Below are positions 8,711-18,006 of a stretch of DNA of 46,038 nt, piece by piece (the first letter of the stretch is position 1; the number at the start of each line of letters is the position of its first letter). The DNA is from Betaproteobacteria bacterium (GTDB lineage: Bacteria > Acidobacteriota > Terriglobia > Acidiferrales > UBA7541). The notes beneath the pieces were generated by a model. The model made no database searches and was not told the DNA's origin. It saw nothing but the letters and a program-made list of their open reading frames with translations. The DNA is taken from the NCBI GenBank assembly GCA_903970165.1, contig CAJCHZ010000120.1, positions 1-46,038 of the forward strand, read 5' to 3'. A program made the translations under genes and the position numbers.

Positions 8711-9283
8711 CTACTTCTTGGGGCGCGATTCCGGCGGCACCATGCCGTTGATGCGGTAATAGACCACGAGCTGGCCATAGTGTTCGCCAGAATGCTCGGC
8801 CAGTTCGAAGGCGAGGTCACCGATGCGAGTCAGAGTTGGCCCGCCAGCGGCAACGCTCTCATTCATGCCTTTGTCGCCTTTGGCTTTGATGACGTCCGCG
8901 CCGTCTTGAACGCACTTTTTCACAAAAGCCACGACGTCAGCTTTGGTCTGCAAGTGCACGTCTTCGCGTTTCGGATCATCGGAGAAACGAGGCTTTTTCC
9001 CCTGAGCGGGATCCGTGAAGTAGTACATGGAGGCTGAAGCATGAATCAACTGAGCCAGGAACGTCCGAGAATCCGGGTTCGGCTTGTAGTCATACTTGTC
9101 TTCGGGCAAATCCTCGGCAATGGCGATCAACTTTCTTCCGACATCGTTCCACGTTTCCAGAACGACCTGGGACGGGCTCGGCGAAGGTTTCGGCGGTGCT
9201 TTCGGGGTGTCCTGGGCCAGGGCGGGACTTGCCGCGAACACCAACGCAACCAGCACGGTACCCCACCCATTCAGATTTCTCAT
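8711..9283 (-). CDS. Exported DinB-like protein
   Basis: A 190-residue protein with a signal peptide (residues 1-23, cleavage after SPALA) followed by a Pro-rich linker (APPKPSPSPS). The rest fits the DinB/YfiT four-helix metal-binding superfamily: His81 in LIHASAS and the pair His164 and His168 in LAEHSGEHYGQLVVYYR form the usual His triad. DinB-like proteins in actinobacteria and firmicutes include thiol S-transferases; exported versions are frequent in Acidobacteriota and lack a known role. It diverges from the phosphoesterase gene. Confidence 0.85.
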   Translation of the reverse strand: MRNLNGWGTVLVALVFAASPALAQDTPKAPPKPSPSPSQVVLETWNDVGRKLIAIAEDLPEDKYDYKPNPDSRTFLAQLIHASASMYYFTDPAQGKKPRFSDDPKREDVHLQTKADVVAFVKKCVQDGADVIKAKGDKGMNESVAAGGPTLTRIGDLAFELAEHSGEHYGQLVVYYRINGMVPPESRPKK

Positions 9284-9451
9284 CGGCTCTCTCCTCAGTT
9301 TCCTTTGCTATAGACGTGCCTCGGGTTTGCTACAGGCCAAGTTTGGCAGGCATACGCTCTCAGACGGGCCTGGTAGCGAAGCGTTTCCCCCTGCGAGGGG
9401 ACGGACGAAGACCTGACCTTATGGCCGGGTTTATCTTACGCAGGTCCCTTT

Positions 9452-10918
9452 GTGGCGTCATGGGAAATCCACGGGACGCGGCGTGGTAAGCTAGTAGCTC
9501 GCTTCTGGGGGACTCTCTACTTGAACTGGGCCTGGCTGATCGCTCGCATTGCAATCATGATTGGAGTGCTGGGACTGCTCTTTTTGTCCCAGCGGTTCTG
9601 GTATCGAGCGATTTGGCGCATGACGTCGAATTGGGGCAGTCAGCTATGGCGTGTGGCCATACGCTTGATTTACGTCACTTTGCTTGTGGTTGTTATTGCC
9701 GCAACCGTGTATGGATTCCTAACCGGGCGAGGTCATCTTATTCAGTCAGTTAATTTGATCATAGTTTTTGCAGGACTATGGTTTTTCAGCGCGTTGTTTG
9801 CTTACCTGGCCGTTAAAGCAGTACATGGAATTGACAGAATCTGGGCTTGGCTGCGTGCCGCATATCAATTGAAGCGCAAACCAGGGCAGGTCCAGGCGCC
9901 AGGTGCGGGTGCAAATGCTCCGGCTGCCGTGGCCACTGCCGGACCAGAGGCTTCCACCGAGCTGCTCTCCAACCCATCGCGGCGCTACTTCTTTAAGACC
10001 GCTACCGCCCTCGCAGGAGCTGGGCCGTTTCTAACCGCAGTTTATGGATTTGCGGAGGAGCGCCTGCATTACCAGGTGCACCGCGTAGAAGTGCCGATAC
10101 CCAATCTGGCGGCCGGGCTCGAAGGCATGACCATAGTGCAGCTCAGCGACATTCATTTGAGCAGCTACATGCCTCGCATGCAGGTGCGACGAGCGGTGGA
10201 AATGGCGAATGACCTGGGCGCGGACATTGCGATGGTGACGGGGGACTTCATTACCGGAGCCAGCGACCCGATTGCCGACTGCATCGAGGAAGTGTCTCAG
10301 TTACGCGCGCCTCTTGGCGTTTGGGGTTGCAACGGGAACCATGAGATTTATGCCCGTGCAGAAGATACGGCGCAATATCTCTTCGCGCAGGCGGGGATGA
10401 AACTGCTTCGGCACGAGAATGTGCAAGTTGAATTTCGTGGCACACCGTTCAATCTGATCGGCGTGGATTATCAGCGTGAGCGCACTCCTGGCGGCCGCCG
10501 TGTGCAGGTATTGCAGAATGTCGAGACTTTGATACGCCGGGACGTGCCGAATATTCTGCTATCGCACAATCCAAACTCGTTTAACCGCGCCGCCGAGCTT
10601 GGAATCGAGTTGTCGCTCGCCGGACACACGCATGGCGGACAAATACAGGTGGAAATCCTGGATCACAGCCTCAGCCCGGCGAAGTTTATTACGGACTACG
10701 TAGCCGGGCTGTATCAGCGGCCCATGTTCGCGCCAGCACCGAATGAAAGGGCGTCTTCGGCAAGCTCTGCATTTGATAAGAACCGCGGCTCGCTGTTCCC
10801 AAATCGCCTGACGGCCATGGCGTCGGTTTATGTGAATCGCGGGCTTGGCACGGTAGGCGCGCCAGTGCGTCTCGGTGTGCCGCCTGAAATCACACTGCTG
10901 ACGCTGCGCAGGGCCTAA
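9452..10918 (+). CDS. Membrane-bound metallophosphoesterase with internal Tat-like motif
   Basis: A 488-residue protein with three N-terminal membrane segments (about 24-47, 68-90, 97-125), an Ala/Pro-rich linker, and then a twin-arginine motif SRRYFFK (Arg177, Arg178) followed by a hydrophobic stretch (185-201). Behind it comes a calcineurin-like phosphoesterase domain of the YkuE/YaeI type: DIH (Asp233, His235), GD (Asp265), GNHE (296-298), SH (His372) and GHTHGGQ (His392, His394). All metal ligands are present. The twin Arg follows a strongly basic, presumably cytoplasmic, segment, so the catalytic domain may be exported by Tat. The GTG start at 9452 is the longest option; the N-terminus is not certain. 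Confidence 0.88.
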   Translation: MASWEIHGTRRGKLVARFWGTLYLNWAWLIARIAIMIGVLGLLFLSQRFWYRAIWRMTSNWGSQLWRVAIRLIYVTLLVVVIAATVYGFLTGRGHLIQSVNLIIVFAGLWFFSALFAYLAVKAVHGIDRIWAWLRAAYQLKRKPGQVQAPGAGANAPAAVATAGPEASTELLSNPSRRYFFKTATALAGAGPFLTAVYGFAEERLHYQVHRVEVPIPNLAAGLEGMTIVQLSDIHLSSYMPRMQVRRAVEMANDLGADIAMVTGDFITGASDPIADCIEEVSQLRAPLGVWGCNGNHEIYARAEDTAQYLFAQAGMKLLRHENVQVEFRGTPFNLIGVDYQRERTPGGRRVQVLQNVETLIRRDVPNILLSHNPNSFNRAAELGIELSLAGHTHGGQIQVEILDHSLSPAKFITDYVAGLYQRPMFAPAPNERASSASSAFDKNRGSLFPNRLTAMASVYVNRGLGTVGAPVRLGVPPEITLLTLRRA

Positions 10919-11161
10919 CGGTGTTTGCGGGTTTTGCCTGCCACAATTTCAATCAGTAAAATCTATCTGGAATAAATACCTTCCATCTTCAGTATTCAAA
11001 ATAGCCATTATCTACGGTATTCAGAAGGCAGGATTTCTTCTGCTTCGCAGGATTCTCTTTTATCTTTGGCCTACGGCCAACTCGCGTTTGCCGCTGGACG
11101 AAAGCGCTTGCCTGAGTCAGAATTTTGTCGTGGAACTGTCTTGGCTGGCTTGGTGATTCGT

Positions 11162-12310
11162 ATGGATGAAGAGCCGGAAATCGACCGCATCGCTAACGAA
11201 TTGAAGGAGCTTCGAGATAAAGACGAGCTGGAACCTGCAAACGCGGACCAACTGGATGGATGGTTGAAGACGCTTATTGCGCGCGGCGGGAGCGACTTGC
11301 TGCTGGTGGCGGGAGCGCCGGCCTGTATCCGCGCGAAAGGCGTAGTCCAGAAGATTGAAGAGGCTCCGCTGGAGGGATCGGAAATCGAGTCGGCGGTGCT
11401 TCCTGCGCTTACGTCGCATGCGCTGGGCCGCTACCGGCAGGTTCAGATTGCGGATTCTTCTTATCGTGTCGCGGGACTCGGCCGCTTCCGCATTAATTTG
11501 CATCGCGAACGTGGGCGTGCAGCCGCCGCAATTCGCGCTTTGCCGCAGAGAGTGCCGACGCTTCGCGAACTCAATCTTCCTCCTTCCGTGGAAGACCTCG
11601 CGCACCTGCCACGCGGGCTCGTTTTGATTGGCGGGCCGGCGGGTTCGGGAAAATCAACGACGTTGGCGGCTTTGATTGACGACATCAATCGGCGCGAAGC
11701 GCGGCATATCGTCACGATCGAAGATCCCATCGAGTACGAGCACACGCACATTCGCAGCGTGATCGAGCAAGTGGAGATTGGAACCGATGCGCCGGATTTT
11801 CCGACGGCCCTCCGTGCGGCGTTGCGTCAGGCGCCCGATGTGCTCGTCGTAGGCGAGATGCGCGATCCGGAAACGATGCGCATCGCTGTTGCGGCTGCGG
11901 AGACCGGGCATCTTGTGCTTTCTACGCTGCACACGATCGATGTGGCCACGACGATCTCGCGTATATCGGATTCTTTTTCCGACGAGCGCCAAAACACCAT
12001 ACGGCAGGAACTGGCGATGGCTCTTTCCGCCGTTTTGACACAAATCCTGCTGCCCAGCAAAAGCGGCGAACGCTTTCCCGCCGCCGAACTGCTGATGATC
12101 GGCTATGGTGCGCGGCAGCACATCCGGCGCAACGCGTTGCAACACCTCCACCAGGAAATCACCATGACCAAGAAAAAAGGCTCCTTCGCGCTGGAGGAGT
12201 CGCTTGTACAGCTGATCAGCAAAGGCCGCATTGACCGCGAAGACGCGCTGCTCTGCGCCATCCATCCCGATGACCTGGACATCCTGCTGAGAACCGGCAG
12301 CCGCGGATAA
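11162..12310 (+). CDS. PilT-like type IV pilus retraction ATPase
   Basis: A 382-residue secretion ATPase of the PilT/GspE superfamily. The N-terminal PAS-like region carries the R-F-R-x-N motif (GRFRINLHRERG), and the core has Walker A GPAGSGKST (158-166), an Asp box (IVTIEDPIEYEH), Walker B with the catalytic Glu (VVGEMRDPETM) and a His box (ETGHLVLSTLHT). The canonical C-terminal AIRNLIRE helix is not recognisable; its place is taken by HIRRNALQHL. It probably powers pilus retraction or a related export process at the inner membrane. No other pilus gene is in the window. The ATG at 11162 is preferred over an upstream TTG (11066) because family similarity begins just after it. Confidence 0.88.
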   Translation: MDEEPEIDRIANELKELRDKDELEPANADQLDGWLKTLIARGGSDLLLVAGAPACIRAKGVVQKIEEAPLEGSEIESAVLPALTSHALGRYRQVQIADSSYRVAGLGRFRINLHRERGRAAAAIRALPQRVPTLRELNLPPSVEDLAHLPRGLVLIGGPAGSGKSTTLAALIDDINRREARHIVTIEDPIEYEHTHIRSVIEQVEIGTDAPDFPTALRAALRQAPDVLVVGEMRDPETMRIAVAAAETGHLVLSTLHTIDVATTISRISDSFSDERQNTIRQELAMALSAVLTQILLPSKSGERFPAAELLMIGYGARQHIRRNALQHLHQEITMTKKKGSFALEESLVQLISKGRIDREDALLCAIHPDDLDILLRTGSRG

Positions 12311-12378
12311 TCTCGCAACAAACGTTTCCAATCGCCACGCAGTTCAGGCAAAATACCTGCTCTAAACGAGGGTGTCTT

Positions 12379-14658
12379 ATGAATCGCCGTGGTCTAGTTG
12401 CATTCATTGTCTTCGCAGGAATTTCTCTGGCACCGATCGGAGCGCATGTGGTCGCCGACGAGCAGCCGCTTGCCGGGTATTCCGCGGAATCTTCTCGTGC
12501 GGAACGGCAGTGGGAAGACAAGTTTCGCGCCATTCCCGAGCCGGACAAAATTCGCGGATATATGGAACGGCTCGCCGCAAGGCCGCATCACGTTGGCTCG
12601 CCCTATGACAAAGACAATGCCGAGTGGCTGCTTGCGCGATTTAAAGAGTTTGGGCTGGATGCGCACATCGAATCGTTCGACGTATTAATGCCGACTCCGA
12701 AGGAACGCGCTGTCGAGCTGGTGGATGGCGGACCGAAGTTCGTCGCCAAGCTGCAAGAGCCGGTGGTAAAAGAAGACCCCACCTCGGGCCAGACGTCCGA
12801 GCAGCTTCCGACGTACAACTCCTATTCGATTGATGGTGACGTGACCGCCCCGCTTGTCTACGTTAATTTTGGCGTTCCGGATGATTACGAAAAGCTTGAG
12901 CGCATGGGCGTGTCCGTAAAAGGGGCCATCGTGATTGCGCGCTACTATGGCTCCTGGCGCGGTATCAAGCCAAAGGTCGCCGCGGAGCATGGCGCTATTG
13001 GCTGCCTGATTTTCTCCGATCCACACGAAGACGGATACACGCAGGGAGATGTCTACCCGGCGGGCCCGTATCGCCCAAGAGACGGCGTGCAGCGGGGCAG
13101 CGTTGCAGATATGCCCCTGTATGCAGGTGATCCCTTGACTCCTGGCGTGGGCGCGACGAAAGACGCGAAGCGGTTGGATCTAAAAGATGCTCAGACCATC
13201 ACCAAGATTCCCGTGCTGCCGATTTCGTACGGCGATGCGGAACCATTGCTTGCTTCGCTGAAAGGTCCTATCGCTCCGCTGGCGTGGCGCGGCGGGCTCG
13301 GCATCGGGTATCACATTGGTCCCGGTCCGGGCAAAGTGCACCTTAAAGTGAAATCGAATTGGGATCTGAAGCCTGTTTATGACGTAATCGCGAAAATTCC
13401 CGGGTCGGTGTACCCGGACGAGTGGGTGATTCGCGGGAATCATCACGACGGTTGGGTGAATGGCGCGGAGGATCCGCTGTCAGGCCAGTCGGCGATGCTC
13501 GAAGAAGCTCGCGCAATGGGTGAGTTGTTGAAGCAGGGATGGAAGCCAAAGCGTACGCTCATCTATTGCGCATGGGACGGTGAAGAGGAAGGATTGCTCG
13601 GGTCGACGGAGTGGGTCGAGACGCATGCTGGGGAGCTCGACAAACACGCCGTCATTTACATCAATTCTGACGGCAACGGCCGCGGCTACTTTGGCCTCGG
13701 CGGATCGCACACACTCGAAAAATTCATCAACGATGTTGCGCGCGACGTTCAAGACCCCGAAACGAAGCTTTCGGCCTGGAAGCGCGAACAGTTGCGTGCC
13801 ATTGAAGAGGCGCCCGGCGATAAGAAGCAAGAAGTGCGTCAGCGCGCTGATATGCACGCCGGAGCGCTTGGCTCCGGTTCCGATTTCACGCCGTTCCTTC
13901 AGCATCTTGGCGTCGCTTCGCTCAACATCGGCTTTGGCGGCGAAGATGGCGGCGGAATCTATCACTCGATTTACGACGACTTCTACTGGTACACGCACTT
14001 TAGCGATACGACCTTCGTGTATGGCCGCGCTCTCTCGCAGGCGGGCGGCACAGCCATGATGCGTATGGCCGACGCGGACTTGTTACCCTTCGATTTCGGC
14101 GATTTCGCGGAAACAATGCAGACCTATGTCAAGGAGTTGAAAGACTTGTCAAAGAAAATGCAGGACGATATCCGCGAACAGAATCGCGAGATTGACGAAG
14201 GCGTATTTACTGCGACCGCGGATCCGAAGAAAACGTATGTTCCGCCCAAGAAACAGGAAATTCCGCCCTACCAGAACTTTGCTCCTCTTGAAAATGCCGC
14301 CGACGCGGTCAGTCGTGCTGCGGCGGAATATCGCAAGGCGCTCGAACACGCCAATGCCAATGGAGGAACGTCGCTGGCTTCCAGCTCCCTCGCCGACGTG
14401 AACCGTTTGCTCATCGAGAGCGAACGCAAATTCATTACACAGGAAGGCTTGCCGAACCGAAAATGGTATCGCCATCAACTCTATGCCCCGGGCTTCTACA
14501 CCGGTTATGCGGCGAAGACCATGCCTTACATCCGCGAATCGATCGAACAGAAGGAATGGAAACAAGCCGACGAAGGCGTGGTCGTTGTCGCGCATTGCTT
14601 GCAGGATGAAGCTGCGCTGATCTCCGACGCGGCTGCCAAACTGAACGCGGCGCACTGA
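12379..14658 (+). CDS. Exported M28 family zinc peptidase (glutamate carboxypeptidase II-like)
   Basis: A 759-residue secreted peptidase with a signal peptide (about 1-26), a protease-associated (PA) domain (about 150-300), an M28 catalytic domain and a C-terminal transferrin-receptor-like helical dimerisation domain. The two-zinc ligands of the PSMA family are all visible: His355 and bridging Asp365 in GNHHDGWVNGAEDP, catalytic Glu402 with Glu403 in WDGEEEGLLGS, Asp431 in NSDGNG, and the final His in YHSIYDD. Proteins of this type remove acidic or other C-terminal residues from peptides. It is probably monocistronic; a strong hairpin follows the stop codon. Confidence 0.95.
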   Translation: MNRRGLVAFIVFAGISLAPIGAHVVADEQPLAGYSAESSRAERQWEDKFRAIPEPDKIRGYMERLAARPHHVGSPYDKDNAEWLLARFKEFGLDAHIESFDVLMPTPKERAVELVDGGPKFVAKLQEPVVKEDPTSGQTSEQLPTYNSYSIDGDVTAPLVYVNFGVPDDYEKLERMGVSVKGAIVIARYYGSWRGIKPKVAAEHGAIGCLIFSDPHEDGYTQGDVYPAGPYRPRDGVQRGSVADMPLYAGDPLTPGVGATKDAKRLDLKDAQTITKIPVLPISYGDAEPLLASLKGPIAPLAWRGGLGIGYHIGPGPGKVHLKVKSNWDLKPVYDVIAKIPGSVYPDEWVIRGNHHDGWVNGAEDPLSGQSAMLEEARAMGELLKQGWKPKRTLIYCAWDGEEEGLLGSTEWVETHAGELDKHAVIYINSDGNGRGYFGLGGSHTLEKFINDVARDVQDPETKLSAWKREQLRAIEEAPGDKKQEVRQRADMHAGALGSGSDFTPFLQHLGVASLNIGFGGEDGGGIYHSIYDDFYWYTHFSDTTFVYGRALSQAGGTAMMRMADADLLPFDFGDFAETMQTYVKELKDLSKKMQDDIREQNREIDEGVFTATADPKKTYVPPKKQEIPPYQNFAPLENAADAVSRAAAEYRKALEHANANGGTSLASSSLADVNRLLIESERKFITQEGLPNRKWYRHQLYAPGFYTGYAAKTMPYIRESIEQKEWKQADEGVVVVAHCLQDEAALISDAAAKLNAAH

Positions 14659-14663
14659 AGTCA

Positions 14664-14693
14664 AGTAGGGCAGATTCTCCTGTCTGCCCTACT
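14664..14693 (+). terminator. Perfect 11-bp hairpin after the M28 peptidase gene
   Basis: AGTAGGGCAGA pairs perfectly with TCTGCCCTACT around an eight-base loop, six bases after the stop codon. Only a weak T run follows (CGTTTG), so it could be a terminator, an mRNA 3'-end stabiliser, or a copy of a dispersed REP-like palindrome. Confidence 0.55.
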
Positions 14694-14751
14694 CGTTTGC
14701 CTCCTGGTCTTGCGGTTTTGCTGAATTTTCATCGGTTGCATGTCCCCGCAT

Positions 14752-14769
14752 ACAGGCTGGAATGCCTGT
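14752..14769 (+). repeat. Short palindrome ACAGGC/GCCTGT in the homoserine dehydrogenase leader
   Basis: ACAGGC (14752-14757) and GCCTGT (14764-14769) flank a six-base spacer, 25 bases upstream of the homoserine dehydrogenase start. With the hairpin at 14664 this short gap holds two unrelated perfect palindromes. It could be a REP-like dispersed repeat half-site or an operator. Confidence 0.4.
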
Positions 14770-14793
14770 CGTACCTTCGTGGAGGTTTCTCTC

Positions 14794-15807
14794 ATGCCGT
14801 CCTATAATCTTGCGATCGTCGGCATGGGCAACGTTGGCCGTTCTCTTTTGCGGTTGCTCATCTCGAAAGAAACCGATTTGCGACGGCGTTATGACATTCG
14901 CTGGCGACTGACGGGCGTGGCTACGCGCCGCACCGGCTGGATTGCCGATCCCGACGGTCTCAATCCTCTTGCCGCATTGCACGGCCACTCTCTGATTCAG
15001 CACGGAAACACGACGCAGCCGCGCAATCTTCGCGAGTGGCTGGAAAAAACGCGCGCGGATGTCCTCTTTGAAGCCACTTCGCTCAACGTCAAAACGGGCC
15101 AGCCCGCCACCGAGCATTTACGAACGGCGCTCGAGTTGGGTGCGCACGCCATTACCGCCAACAAAGGGCCGATCGTTCATGCGTATCACGAACTTACCGC
15201 TCTTGCCAAAGAGAAGAACCGGCAATTTCTTTTCGAGTCCACAGTCATGGACGGTGTGCCGGTATTTTCGATGTTCCCTTTCGGATTGCCGGCGACGGAC
15301 ATTCGAGGCTTCACGGGAGTTTTGAATTCCACTACGAATGTTGTGCTCACGGAAATCGAAAAGGGCCGTTCGATGGAAGAAGCGGTGAAACGCGCCCAAG
15401 CAATGGGCATCGCGGAAACGGATCCGACAGCGGATCTGGATGGTTGGGATTCGGCTGTAAAAATCGTAGCGCTGGCAATTGTTTTAATGGGAGTGAATGT
15501 GCGGCTCGAGCAAGTGCAGCGCACCGGCATTCGCGAGTTGAGCGAAGAAAAAATTCGTTCCGTACGGGCCGCGGGGATGCGCTACAAGCTGGTATGCCGC
15601 GCGGAAAGGCGCGGCGATGGCGTAGATTGCAGCGTGCAGCCTGAAATTTTGCTGGCTTCGGACCCGCTCGCCAGCCTGGAGGCCAGCAGTTCGGCAATTC
15701 GGTTCGACCTTGATGTGTTTGGGCTATCGTTCGTCGAGCACAATCCCGGAGTCGAGGCTACGGGTTACGGGCTGCTTGCGGATTTTCTGCGAGCGGTGCG
15801 ACAGTAG
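14794..15807 (+). CDS. Homoserine dehydrogenase (ACT-less form)
   Basis: A 337-residue NAD(P)-dependent enzyme that reduces aspartate semialdehyde to homoserine in the threonine/methionine branch. The nucleotide-binding motif is IVGMGNVGRSLL near the N-terminus; the catalytic domain shows ANKGPI, ESTVMDGVPVFS, the NSTTN motif, and DPTADLDGWDSAVK, which carries the catalytic Lys/Asp region. The protein ends after the catalytic domain, so it lacks the regulatory ACT domain found in many bacterial versions and should not be feedback-regulated that way. The start at 14794 is chosen for its GGAGG site at 14781-14785; an upstream in-frame ATG at 14740 has none. Confidence 0.9.
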   Translation: MPSYNLAIVGMGNVGRSLLRLLISKETDLRRRYDIRWRLTGVATRRTGWIADPDGLNPLAALHGHSLIQHGNTTQPRNLREWLEKTRADVLFEATSLNVKTGQPATEHLRTALELGAHAITANKGPIVHAYHELTALAKEKNRQFLFESTVMDGVPVFSMFPFGLPATDIRGFTGVLNSTTNVVLTEIEKGRSMEEAVKRAQAMGIAETDPTADLDGWDSAVKIVALAIVLMGVNVRLEQVQRTGIRELSEEKIRSVRAAGMRYKLVCRAERRGDGVDCSVQPEILLASDPLASLEASSSAIRFDLDVFGLSFVEHNPGVEATGYGLLADFLRAVRQ

Positions 15808-15836
15808 CCCTTGTAGGCTTAGCATTTGCTCGCAAT

Positions 15837-16502
15837 TCAGGCCCTGTAACACGCCACGTATTCCGGAAGGGGAATTCCCGGATCACACCGCTCATCGCGA
15901 ATCGGTGCGTCGGCCACGATTCGCAAAGGGATGACGCCGGCCCAGATGGGAAGGGCATAATCCGGTGTGTCGTCTTCCGGAGGGCCGACGCGCACTTTGG
16001 CAGAGACTTCCGTCAGCGGCAAGCGCAGGATGCTGGTGGCTTTCAGTTCTTTTTCGTTGGGCTGGCGCGCGTCGCTCCAGCGGTGAGGCAAAATCTTTTC
16101 CGTAAAAGCACGAAGAGCTTCAAGTTTTTCCGCCGGTGCCTCCACGATTGTGGCCTGGCCAAGAGCCACAACCGAGCGATAGTTCATCGAGTGATTGAAG
16201 ACGGACCGAGCGAGCACGATACCGTCGGTGTGGGTGACCGTCAGGCAGACATTTGCTCCCACGCCGAGGCTGCGCAACATCCGGCTTGCGGCGGAGCCAT
16301 GAAAATAGATTGCGTCGCCGATGCGCGCGTAAAGCGTGGGAATGACGAACGGCTGGCCATCTGCAGAAAATCCTACGTGACACACAAGCCCTTCATCAAG
16401 AATCCTGTAAACCGTTTCGCGATCGTATGCGCCGCGCTGCGGCTCGCGCACGACACGCGTGCGCTCCGTTGGCGTGAAAGATTCGGACACGATGCACCTC
16501 AT
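15837..16502 (-). CDS. PPOX-fold FMN-binding protein (NimA / COG3467-like)
   Basis: A 221-residue protein of the pyridoxamine 5'-phosphate oxidase-like split-barrel family. It shows the N-terminal RGAYDRETVYRILDEGLVCHVGF helix-strand pair, PTLYAR, IYFHGSAASRML and MNYRSVVALGQA, which together resemble the flavin-binding NimA-related group. Such proteins use FMN or F420/heme-like cofactors; the physiological substrate is unknown. A GTG at codon 5, with GAGGTG just upstream, is an alternative start. The gene is divergent from the class V aminotransferase. Confidence 0.85.
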   Translation of the reverse strand: MRCIVSESFTPTERTRVVREPQRGAYDRETVYRILDEGLVCHVGFSADGQPFVIPTLYARIGDAIYFHGSAASRMLRSLGVGANVCLTVTHTDGIVLARSVFNHSMNYRSVVALGQATIVEAPAEKLEALRAFTEKILPHRWSDARQPNEKELKATSILRLPLTEVSAKVRVGPPEDDTPDYALPIWAGVIPLRIVADAPIRDERCDPGIPLPEYVACYRA

Positions 16503-16660
16503 GGAGAAACGTGGCGCGAAGACGGCCTAAGCGTGGCCGCTCATTTGATTTATAGCCGGCGCCAAAGCGGCATGAGTGAGGAACAACCCAATAAATGCTA
16601 ACACGACTGCGGCTTCATCCTCGGGCCCGCCCTGTGAGAAACTATCGTGCGGAGATAACG

Positions 16661-17938
16661 ATGAGCACGCCTGTGATGCAAGGAACCGAACGCAAGCGGT
16701 TGGATGTTGAGTGGGTTAGGGCGCAATTCCCGTCGCTACAACGAAAGGTTAACGGCTATCCGGCGGCGTTTCTCGATGGACCTGCGGGCACGCAGGTGCC
16801 TAAGCAAGTGATGGACGCCGTACAGAATTATTTTTTAGAGTCGAATGCAAATACCTGTGGGGCGTTTGCCACGAGCCGGAGCTCCGACGCCATCATTGCC
16901 TCTGCGCGCGAGGCGATGGCGGATTTTTTCCATTGCGATAAGGACGAGGTCGTCTTTGGGCAGAATATGACGACCATTACGTTTGCTTTGGCGCGAGCGA
17001 TTGGACGACAACTGAATCCCGGTGATGAGATTGTCGTGACCACTTTGGACCACGACGCGAATGTCGCGCCGTGGCGCGCTCTCGAGGAAAAAGGCGTAGT
17101 GATTCGTCAGGTGGATATTCACGAATCGGATTGCACGCTGGACCTCGAGGATTTGAAGCGAAAGATTAACGCGAAGACAAAGCTCGTTGCCGTCGGCTAC
17201 GCTTCCAATGCTGTCGGCACGATCAATCCGGTCGGCGAAATCACGAAACTGGCGCATGCGGCGGGCGCGCTAATGTTTATTGACGCGGTGCATTACGCAC
17301 CGCACGGGCCGATCGACGTTCGCGCGCTCGATTGCGATTTTCTTGCGTGCTCGCCTTACAAGTTTTTTGGACCGCATATGGGAACTCTTTACGGCAAACG
17401 CGAGCACTTGTTGCGTTTTCGCCCATATAAGGTACGCCCTGCTTCGGATTCGCTGCCGGATCGATGGGAAACCGGAACGCAGTTGCATGAGTTGATCGCG
17501 GGCATTGGCGCGGCGGTGGACTATCTAGCGGAGTTGGGGCGGCGTCACGATCCCGCGGCGAAGGATCGGCGCAGCGCGCTGCTATCGGCATACCGCGCAA
17601 CTCGGCAACACGAAATGGCGCTCCTCGCCCGATTGGTCGAAGGTGTACTCGCCATTCCCGGCCTGCGGTTCTTCGGCATCAACGACGCAAAACGGTTCGA
17701 CGAGCGCTGCTCGACGGTTTCGTTGCGTTTGGCCAATCATACGCCCACGGACGCTGCAAAGTTTCTCGGCGAACGCGGCATCTTCACCTGGGACGGCAAC
17801 TATTATGCGTTGAACTTGACGCAACGCCTCGGCGTCGAAGCCAGCGGCGGCCTGCTTCGCATCGGCCTGGTCCACTACAACACAACGGAAGAAGTCGACC
17901 GCTTGCTCGCTGCGTTGCAGGAATTTGCAAGAGGCTAA
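16661..17938 (+). CDS. Cysteine desulfurase-like protein, class V aminotransferase (TIGR01976-like)
   Basis: A 425-residue PLP enzyme of fold type I. Features include an N-terminal YPAAFLDGPAGTQVP segment, TLDHDANVAPW (substrate/PLP contacts), FIDAVHYAPH with the PLP-binding Asp, and the Schiff-base lysine in SPYKFFGPHMG. The sequence fits the NifS/SufS-like VC1184 subfamily (TIGR01976) rather than IscS or SufS itself, so sulfur transfer is plausible but not proven. The ATG at 16661 has a GGAG site at 16651-16654. No suf or isc genes are adjacent, which argues against a dedicated Fe-S assembly role. Confidence 0.88.
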   Translation: MSTPVMQGTERKRLDVEWVRAQFPSLQRKVNGYPAAFLDGPAGTQVPKQVMDAVQNYFLESNANTCGAFATSRSSDAIIASAREAMADFFHCDKDEVVFGQNMTTITFALARAIGRQLNPGDEIVVTTLDHDANVAPWRALEEKGVVIRQVDIHESDCTLDLEDLKRKINAKTKLVAVGYASNAVGTINPVGEITKLAHAAGALMFIDAVHYAPHGPIDVRALDCDFLACSPYKFFGPHMGTLYGKREHLLRFRPYKVRPASDSLPDRWETGTQLHELIAGIGAAVDYLAELGRRHDPAAKDRRSALLSAYRATRQHEMALLARLVEGVLAIPGLRFFGINDAKRFDERCSTVSLRLANHTPTDAAKFLGERGIFTWDGNYYALNLTQRLGVEASGGLLRIGLVHYNTTEEVDRLLAALQEFARG

Positions 17939-18006
17939 TGCACGTGGCAACAAAGATTCCGGGAGTTCATCGGCATGATTTCGCACACTGATGTTTTCGA
18001 GGGGCA

